Shown here: one piece after another, positions 6,400 through 11,471 of the stretch | Position numbering within the stretch: the stretch's first letter is position 1 | How the letters are laid out: every line of letters begins with the position of its first letter | Program-made: the position numbers and the translations under genes | Origin: JAUVIB01 sp964424545 | GTDB lineage: Bacteria > Calditrichota > Calditrichia > Calditrichales > Calditrichaceae | Length of the DNA stretch: 11,471 nucleotides | Assembly (NCBI GenBank): GCA_964424545.1 | Contig: CAYRJN010000120.1 | Coordinates: 1 to 11,471, forward strand | Reading direction: 5' to 3' | Notes under the pieces: model-generated | Databases searched by the model: none | Told to the model about the DNA's origin: nothing | The model's input: the letters and a program-made list of their open reading frames with translations, nothing else

Positions 6400-7272
6400 T
6401 TGCATTTGTTTAGAATAATTATTTTCTATTTCATACTCCTATTCGGCCAAGAAATTTTCGCAAATGAACGCGCCGATTTTCTAATTATCGAAAACCCGGC
6501 GCCGTTAAAGATATACGACCGTTATCAACAGGAATTAAGCCCCGCGGAAAAATCACGGCAGATCGCCTTTGCTCCCTTAAGAATCATTAATGAAAACGAG
6601 CTGCTCGGAGATCAGATTACAGCAAGCGTTCATGTTCGGCTCGGAAGCCGCCACGAGTACTTTATTATTAAAAACAATAAGGATCAAATACTTAATCGCA
6701 AGGAAGCCGGAAAAATTGAAACATTAAAAAATTGTGTCATTATTAATGACAGCATTTATGTTAAAAAAGATAATGCGCTGACGCTAAAAACATTCTCTTC
6801 TCCCGTTCCGCTTGCCGCCGGCAGTCGTATAATACGGATTTTTAAATATAAAAACCGCTATTATGTTCGTCAAACGGAGCCGCAAAAACAATACGGCTGG
6901 TTGAACTTAAAGGATAAGGCTCTCTGGAGCGTCATAAAGCAGAACGAGACGCTCCAAACAGACAGAAGCTATTTAAACGCCCAACTTCATAGCGATATCC
7001 TGGAGATTTTTAAAAAGGCTAATCGTTTATATGAGCGCTACTTTGATTTTTTTAATCGGGAAGCTTTAAAACACGAGCCTCCGCCGCGTTGGGAGATACA
7101 ATTCGACGCCGATTCTATCCATGCCGTATTCCACCCCGATTCTCTCTTAAATGAATTCAAAGAGAGCGTTAACTTTACGCGCCGGCAATTGGAAAATATA
7201 CTTATAGGCGCGCCCTTTCGTATCACGATGCAAAATAACCATTTGATTATTCGTCGGGGCGGCGGTAAATAA
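6400..7272 (+). CDS. Secreted protein of unknown family, first gene of the Opp-like ABC operon
   Basis: About 290 residues with an N-terminal hydrophobic stretch (RIIIFYFILLFGQEIFA) typical of a signal peptide, so it is probably periplasmic. I do not recognise the family. Two stretches look like small SH3-type beta barrels (about 27-95, with PLKIYDRYQQELSP; and about 130-175, with RIFKYKNRYYV and YGWLNL), followed by a helical segment (190-225) and an alpha/beta tail. It is far shorter than the roughly 500-residue solute-binding proteins of Opp/Dpp systems and shows none of their motifs. The start is awkward: an in-frame TGA at 6391-6393 leaves only TTG 6400 or TTG 6406, while ATG 6390 is in another frame and stops at 6411-6413. 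A possible promoter (TTGATA 6327, 18 bp, TATGCA 6351) is weak. Its end overlaps the next permease gene by one base (TAATG). Confidence 0.75.
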   Translation: MHLFRIIIFYFILLFGQEIFANERADFLIIENPAPLKIYDRYQQELSPAEKSRQIAFAPLRIINENELLGDQITASVHVRLGSRHEYFIIKNNKDQILNRKEAGKIETLKNCVIINDSIYVKKDNALTLKTFSSPVPLAAGSRIIRIFKYKNRYYVRQTEPQKQYGWLNLKDKALWSVIKQNETLQTDRSYLNAQLHSDILEIFKKANRLYERYFDFFNREALKHEPPPRWEIQFDADSIHAVFHPDSLLNEFKESVNFTRRQLENILIGAPFRITMQNNHLIIRRGGGK

Positions 7273-8390
7273 TGAAAAACCGTTTTTTAGAACATATTTT
7301 TAGTATGCTGTTGGTAAGCGCCGTTCTGCTGGGTCTCCTAAATTATTTACAACGCCAAAACAGCAATAAACGGCAAAAATCCCAATCAAAAATAGAACAT
7401 TATCTTAATAATAACCTTATAAATTTCAACGACCCTATGGATAAAATTGTTTTTAGAGAAACCCTTAACCATTTTTATCCGCAACGTAAAGCGCACAACG
7501 ATTCGCTCTTCGAAGCTATCATGGAATATCGCTCGGAGGAATTGTTGCAATCGATCGATAAAGCGCGTCATAAAACGGGTATTGACCGTGAACATTTCAA
7601 CAAAGTTTTATTCATGTATGCAAAATTTATTATCATATATTTAATCATTTTGATTCTATCCTATTACGGCGTGCAAACCATAGGCGCCTATCGCTTTATA
7701 AAAAAACAGCAAAACCGCTCCTCTTATCTTTATCTGATAGTGCTGCATCTAAGCGATTCCACAAAGGAACGAACGGGCGCTTGGTACGCCAAAACGCTCG
7801 TTTTAATCGCTAAAGCAGCTGTTAAAGGTCTTGTTTATCTTGTTCTGTTTTCACCGGCCTACGTTGTCGCTTACTCTTTTAAAACCGAAATAAATACAAG
7901 CTCGCCGTTGTTTATGATTTTACTCGGCATTGTTTCCAACGGTATGTTGATCCTCTATTCCAATAAATTTTATGCTTTTCTCGTTAGTGAGAGCCGCAAA
8001 GGATATATTCAAAACGCCATCGTTAAAAATCTACATAATAACTATTCGTTTAAGGAACAAGACGGAATAAAACGCCGCGCTGTTTTTGCTTTTCATAAAA
8101 AATTTCCCGGTCATGTGTTTCAGCAAATCTTCAGCAACGCGCGTTATCAATATCTCTCTACTTTCAAAGAACAAGCCTCTTTTTTAATTAGCAGCCTGAT
8201 TATTATCGAAATGGCTCTAAATATTCAGGGTTATTTATCTTATGAACTGCTTCAAGAGGCCTTATATAAAAATTATGCGATGGTTATTATTATTGTACTC
8301 GGTATTTTCTATATTGTAAAATTTACCGATATAGCTTCAGATTGGATTTTATACAGGGAAACAAGGAAATATGAAAACAAAGCGCTTTGA
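7272..8390 (+). CDS. Diverged OppB/DppB-like ABC transporter permease
   Basis: A 372-residue membrane protein. The first segment (MKNRFLEHIFSMLLVSAVLL) resembles the start of OppB-type permeases. A long hydrophilic loop (about 30-110), probably periplasmic, follows; then come membrane segments at about 115-134, 181-201, 211-229, 303-317 and 335-352. The last 70 residues keep the OppB end pattern: LIIIEMALNIQGYLSYELLQ corresponds to the usual VIExVFxxPGLGxLLxxA, then KNYAMVIIIVLGIFYIVKFT and a final SDWILYRET in place of LxDLLYxxLDPR. The familiar glycines and prolines are largely lost. Most of the body would not be recognised without its neighbours. Position before an OppC-like gene and a twin ATPase supports the call. 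It overlaps the next gene by 20 bp. Substrate and direction of transport are unknown. Confidence 0.72.
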   Translation: MKNRFLEHIFSMLLVSAVLLGLLNYLQRQNSNKRQKSQSKIEHYLNNNLINFNDPMDKIVFRETLNHFYPQRKAHNDSLFEAIMEYRSEELLQSIDKARHKTGIDREHFNKVLFMYAKFIIIYLIILILSYYGVQTIGAYRFIKKQQNRSSYLYLIVLHLSDSTKERTGAWYAKTLVLIAKAAVKGLVYLVLFSPAYVVAYSFKTEINTSSPLFMILLGIVSNGMLILYSNKFYAFLVSESRKGYIQNAIVKNLHNNYSFKEQDGIKRRAVFAFHKKFPGHVFQQIFSNARYQYLSTFKEQASFLISSLIIIEMALNIQGYLSYELLQEALYKNYAMVIIIVLGIFYIVKFTDIASDWILYRETRKYENKAL

Positions 8391-9225
8391 AAAAAAAGAC
8401 CAAATTTGGTTGATTACATGGATAACCGTTATCTTGTTCCTTTGGCTTTGGGATATGTTTTTTCTAAACCGTCCTGCGCTGCGGCAAATTGAAGAGGGTT
8501 TTATTAATACCCTGATTATATCTTCTCTCGTGATCGTTTTCTCTTTAATATTTGCCTGGTTGGTTATTTTAACGGATATATTAATAAATAATATGCGCTT
8601 TAGGATTTTGCGCCTTCTAACTACCTTCATCCTCAATTTACTGCGCTCTATCCCGCAAATTGTGGGCATTCTCGGCGGATATATTGTTTTGACCTATCTT
8701 ATTACAACCGGAATAATCAGCAATCAATTATTGATTATTACTTTAATCGCCCTGATTATCAGCATATTTATTTTTCAGGAGATTGTCGATTTGATGCGCG
8801 AGCGTATTGATTATTTCAAACGTTCCGATTTTTTTAACGCCATGAGCGTCTGCGGTATCTCCGAATTTCGCATTGTAAATATTGATATTTTATGGAAAAA
8901 CAGCCGCATTCATCTGTTAAATAAATTAATTTCCATATTCGGAATCGCTGTCTTTTTACAATGCAGCGTCGATTTTATTGTTTCCGTGGGACTCAGTACC
9001 GATATCAGCCGCGTTAATCTGCCTGCTACGCTCGGCGGTCTGTTGGCAAAAATCGACAGTAAACAGGACATTTTGGCTATCGGACAAGTGTTTGGCAATC
9101 CGCTTTATATCAGCCGCATTTTTATCGAACATTTACAGGGCATTACCATTGCCTTTCTGATTGTTTTCACGCTGCTCAGCAGTTATAAAATTTCAAACGG
9201 ATATTCCGAGAGATATCGCTTATGA
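8371..9225 (+). CDS. Diverged OppC/DppC-like ABC transporter permease
   Basis: A 284-residue permease, the second membrane subunit of the operon. The N-terminus has the OppC layout: a cytoplasmic start (MKTKRFEKKDQIWL), one membrane helix (about 12-31), then the core from INTLIISSLVIVFSLIFAW. The RSIPQIVGILGGY stretch matches the conserved loop after the third helix (usually xRxxPxLxxxL). The ATPase-coupling EAA region is at about 154-175 (FFNAMSVCGISEFRIVNIDI), equivalent to AAxAxGxSxxRIIxxHILPN, but the HILPN part is degraded. The C-terminal HLQGITIAFLIVFTLLSSYK corresponds to the usual final helix. AAGGAA-type ribosome site (8363-8368) precedes ATG 8371, which lies inside the OppB-like gene. 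Its stop overlaps the ATPase ATG by four bases (ATGA). The partner role is confident from context; substrate unknown. Confidence 0.78.
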   Translation: MKTKRFEKKDQIWLITWITVILFLWLWDMFFLNRPALRQIEEGFINTLIISSLVIVFSLIFAWLVILTDILINNMRFRILRLLTTFILNLLRSIPQIVGILGGYIVLTYLITTGIISNQLLIITLIALIISIFIFQEIVDLMRERIDYFKRSDFFNAMSVCGISEFRIVNIDILWKNSRIHLLNKLISIFGIAVFLQCSVDFIVSVGLSTDISRVNLPATLGGLLAKIDSKQDILAIGQVFGNPLYISRIFIEHLQGITIAFLIVFTLLSSYKISNGYSERYRL

Positions 9226-10718
9226 TTCCCGATACTTTTTCCATAGCCATAAAAAAGGGGAAACGCACATTAGTGCAAATCGATTCTTACCGGATCTTTA
9301 AGGGCGAAATTACTTTTCTTTTCGGTGAATCGGGAATTGGAAAATCATTGATTTCACGCTCTCTGTACGGCTTGCTTGACGAACGGGAACTTGATATTGA
9401 GATAGACGGCGCTCCCTATGAAGATTATTTAAATAACGACCTCGTCCAAATCAGACGTAAAAACAGCTTTTTTGTTTTTCAGGAACCGTCGTCACATTTA
9501 AATCCTCTCGAAACGTTAAAAACGCAGTTGAACGAAGGCGACCTTGCCGTCGCTGCGGACGAAGATATAATATTATCGAAGTTATGGGACAATGCCGGAG
9601 GTATGAAAATAGATGATTTGCTTGCCGTCTATCCGAAACCATACCGTCCCAGCGGCGGGGAAAAGCAACGTATTTTGCTGACCATGGCTTTTAAAAAGAT
9701 CAATATCATTCAAAACAAACAAATAGCAGCGCAAAACACCTTTTTTGTTTTTGACGAACCTACCGGTAGTTTGGATAATCACTATCGTAACATATTTCTC
9801 GATATCCTTTTTGAGAAATTTAAACGCCGGCCATTTAGCGTCTTGATCATAACACACGATTATTCTATCATTAGTAAAATTTATGAAAGTTACAAAGAAC
9901 TGCTTGGAAAAATTCATTTTAACGACCTTACGAGAGAAGGAGATCGTTTAATCCAAAATGATTTTTCTCCCGAAAAATATCTCAGCTGGCTGCGTAACGC
10001 TCCAAAGTTAAATCCCGTAAAGAAACAGGATATTGTGGCTAAACCTGTTTTAAGATTAAAAAGCGGATTGCAGGTATTTGATTATCAACTTTATTTTCGG
10101 AAAAACGGAGAAACAACCGACTTGATCATCCATTCCGGTGAAATGGTTTATCTTAAAGCGCCGAGCGGCACAGGAAAAACAACAATTGCAAAAATTATAA
10201 TGGGTTTGATTCCCGCTAAGAATCTTGATCTTGAAATTTCCGGATATAAAATAGACGAAAAAACCTCAACCCATTTATATAAAAAGAAAATCTGGGGTAA
10301 AAAGGCTGGACTCGTTTTTCAACATGCGGACGAAGCCCTTAACCTGAAAGCAACGGTATCCGAAATATTTAAGGGCCTGCCCATAAAAAGGCGTAAAAGC
10401 AAAAAAGCCTTAAAAGAAAATTTTAAGAAATTATTTGCGAAAGAAACCGCCGATAAACGTTTTTTAAATAAACTCACAGCCCATCTCAGCGGCGGGCAAA
10501 AACAACGGCTTAATATTTTACGCACCATTATATTAAACACCGATCTGCTTATTCTCGACGAGCCCCTAAACGGCTTGGATTTCGAAAGTATTAAAGTGGT
10601 TTTGCAAATGCTCGCCGATCGATTGGATTCGGGAACGGGAATTTTACTAATCTCCCATAATGAAGAGATATTCGGAAAAATTGTTCCGGTTGATAAAATA
10701 TTTTATTTATCAACCTAA
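9222..10718 (+). CDS. Twin ABC ATPase, OppD-OppF-like fusion
   Basis: A 498-residue cytoplasmic protein with two complete nucleotide-binding domains that should power the two preceding permeases. Domain 1 (about 1-235): Walker A GESGIGKS (35-42), Q-loop FQEPSSHLNP (Gln87), signature PSGGEKQR (143-150), Walker B FFVFDEP (Asp178, Glu179), His212. Domain 2 (about 275-498): Walker A APSGTGKT (313-320, the first Gly replaced by Ala), Gln367, signature LSGGQKQR (422-429), Walker B LLILDEP (Asp446, Glu447), His479. The FQEPSSHLNPL stretch mirrors FQDPMTSLNP of OppD/DppD. Both sites keep the catalytic Glu and His, so both are probably active. The C-terminal oligo-peptide (oligo_HPY) extensions usual in OppD and OppF are absent from both halves. 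Bacterial homologues are more often two separate genes, though fusions such as YejF and GsiA are known. Confidence 0.92.
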   Translation: MIPDTFSIAIKKGKRTLVQIDSYRIFKGEITFLFGESGIGKSLISRSLYGLLDERELDIEIDGAPYEDYLNNDLVQIRRKNSFFVFQEPSSHLNPLETLKTQLNEGDLAVAADEDIILSKLWDNAGGMKIDDLLAVYPKPYRPSGGEKQRILLTMAFKKINIIQNKQIAAQNTFFVFDEPTGSLDNHYRNIFLDILFEKFKRRPFSVLIITHDYSIISKIYESYKELLGKIHFNDLTREGDRLIQNDFSPEKYLSWLRNAPKLNPVKKQDIVAKPVLRLKSGLQVFDYQLYFRKNGETTDLIIHSGEMVYLKAPSGTGKTTIAKIIMGLIPAKNLDLEISGYKIDEKTSTHLYKKKIWGKKAGLVFQHADEALNLKATVSEIFKGLPIKRRKSKKALKENFKKLFAKETADKRFLNKLTAHLSGGQKQRLNILRTIILNTDLLILDEPLNGLDFESIKVVLQMLADRLDSGTGILLISHNEEIFGKIVPVDKIFYLST

Positions 10719-10730
10719 GTGAAACTCTAA

Positions 10731-11028
10731 AATGATTACCTGCTCGGCAGAAGCGGGGAAGCGGCTATGGAAAAGATTGAATCAAATGGCTGCCCTTACG
10801 ATTTGATTATCAGCCATTTAATAACGCCAAAATTAAACGGAAAAGAGTTAGCGAAAAAAATAAAACAACGTTTCCCGATCGTAAAAAATCTATTTATTTC
10901 GGTATACGGATAATCGTATTGTTCATAATGGCTTACTCGATAAAGGCATCAATTTTGTGCAAAAACCATTTTCCGTAAATATATTGGCAAAAAAGATAAG
11001 AGAAATTTTAGACGAAAAACCGTTTTAA
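10731..11028 (+). pseudogene. Decayed response-regulator receiver domain (remnant of a hybrid histidine kinase or regulator)
   Basis: No intact gene lies here, but two frames together encode the latter part of a CheY-like receiver. Frame one, from 10731, reads SGEAAMEKIESNGCPYDLII, then SHLITPKLNGKELAKKIKQR and LFIS, and hits TAA at 10911. About 2 bp are missing near 10902-10905; the other frame then continues TDNRIVHNGLLDKGINF, QKPFS (conserved Lys at 10963-10965) and AKKIREIL, to TAA 11028. The usual phosphoacceptor in IISD is replaced by His (CAT, 10815-10817), one base from GAT. The first 45 or so residues, including the acidic pocket, are missing; an in-frame TAA lies at 10728-10730. The YDLIISD-SGYTDN-QKPFS style is typical of receivers at the C-terminus of hybrid kinases. 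It starts 12 bp after the ATPase gene. Confidence 0.82.
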
Positions 11029-11049
11029 TTATTTTTTTACCTCGAGCTT

Positions 11050-11349
11050 TCATTTTTTACAAAAACCGGCAACTCTTCCCTGCTTAATTTCAATTTTTTT
11101 CCACACACCCTTTGTCATATACGGTTCCCGATCCAGCCACTGTTTTTTCATATCTTCCAATGAATCAAATTCTGCAACAACCATTGAACCAATCATCTTT
11201 CCGTCATCGTCGGTAAGCGCCATGGCATATAAAATAATACCTTCGCTGTACAGGTTCTCAAGATTGGCGATGTGCGCATCTCTTGCGGCCATGCGCCGCT
11301 CAATAGCATTATCGTCCGTGCCGTCATATCCCAAAACAATAAATACCAT
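11050..11349 (-). CDS. YciI-like (YCII domain) protein
   Basis: A 99-residue cytoplasmic protein of the YCII family, small dimeric ferredoxin-like (alpha-beta barrel) proteins whose physiological role is mostly unknown. The sequence shows the usual frame: MVFIVLGYDGTDDNAIERR, the conserved His in RDAHIANL, LYAMALTDDDGKMIGSMVV (central strand pair), DMKKQWLDREPYMTKGVWKK and the closing KIEIKQGRV. The start is the only good ATG; an AAAGAAAAG-type weak ribosome site precedes it. It is convergent with the decayed receiver, ending 21 bp away, so it is transcribed separately from the operons. The 11350-11440 stretch must hold its promoter; I see only AT-rich sequence there without a convincing pair of boxes. 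Family call is confident, function unknown. Confidence 0.9.
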   Translation of the reverse strand: MVFIVLGYDGTDDNAIERRMAARDAHIANLENLYSEGIILYAMALTDDDGKMIGSMVVAEFDSLEDMKKQWLDREPYMTKGVWKKIEIKQGRVAGFCKK

Positions 11350-11443
11350 ACATACTTTTCTTTATATTTTTTATCCAAATATCAAATTTTAATGATTGAT
11401 ATTATCCAAAAATTAGTCGATTAGGCCACATCATATCGCTAAA

Positions 11444-11471
11444 TAAAAAAAGCGCTTAACGCGCTTTCTTT
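11444..11471 (-). terminator. Rho-independent terminator, read for a minus-strand gene beyond the right edge
   Basis: AAAGCGC (11449-11455) and GCGCTTT (11461-11467) pair around a five-base loop TTAAC. On the minus strand the hairpin is followed by a run of T (complement of the A-run 11445-11451), the classical order. A minus-strand gene ending just outside the window would be terminated here, upstream of the yciI-like gene. The short CTTT tail on the + strand could make it bidirectional. The window ends inside the flank. Confidence 0.65.

Noticed and set aside
8349..8669. 106-codon minus-strand frame
   Set aside because: Antisense to the OppC-like permease start, rich in basic residues as expected from a complement of membrane-helix codons.
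9582..9917. 111-codon minus-strand frame
   Set aside because: Antisense to the first ATPase domain, whose motifs are complete on the + strand.
10158..10181. Ala in place of the first Gly of Walker A in the second ATPase domain as a sign of a dead site
   Set aside because: The remaining Walker A residues, Q-loop, signature, Walker B with catalytic Glu, and His are all intact, so the site is probably functional.
1..11471. CRISPR array, tRNA, rRNA, insertion sequence or attachment site
   Set aside because: No regularly spaced repeats, tRNA-like cloverleaf, transposase frame or terminal inverted repeats were seen on either strand.

Overview
The window is AT-rich bacterial DNA that reads almost entirely on the + strand. 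The organism is most likely a member of the FCB group (Bacteroidota, Calditrichota, Ignavibacteriota and relatives). The hints are an S46 dipeptidyl-peptidase, a membrane-anchored regulator with an extracytoplasmic LamG-like region and a cytoplasmic SARP-like DNA-binding end, and good but irregular Shine-Dalgarno sites. The phylum cannot be fixed from this window alone. The presence of lgt and of secreted proteins with signal peptides fits a Gram-negative cell.

Layout. (1) 1-1020: 3' half of an S46 serine dipeptidyl-peptidase with a DPP11-type specificity residue, followed by a 186-aa HNOB/V4R-like (DUF2378-like) protein at 1048-1608. (2) 1609-1836: a gap with an imperfect hairpin and a palindrome sitting in a possible promoter. 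(3) 1837-6229: a tightly packed run of lgt, a 94-aa conserved protein, a GNAT acetyltransferase broken by an internal deletion, a DUF2085 membrane protein, an unknown 162-aa membrane protein, and a 660-aa transmembrane SARP-like regulator. Neighbours overlap or lie within 15 bp. (4) 6400-10718: a four-gene operon with overlapping ends. It encodes a secreted protein of unknown family, two highly diverged OppB/OppC-like permeases and a fused OppD-OppF-like twin ATPase. (5) 10731-11028: a decayed response-regulator receiver domain. (6) 11050-11349, minus strand: a YciI-like protein. (7) Right edge: a hairpin terminator, best read for a minus-strand gene outside the window.

How the genes may work together. 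lgt belongs to lipoprotein maturation. The regulator and the downstream transporter are adjacent and co-directional, so a model in which the membrane-bound regulator senses a cell-surface ligand and controls the Opp-like transporter is attractive, but it is inference only. The strongest candidate for an undescribed system is the 6400-10718 operon. It keeps the two-permease, two-ATPase plan of the oligopeptide transporter family but has a diverged membrane part, fused ATPases, no recognisable substrate-binding protein and a lineage-specific secreted partner. Two decayed genes (GNAT and receiver) show ongoing gene loss in this neighbourhood.
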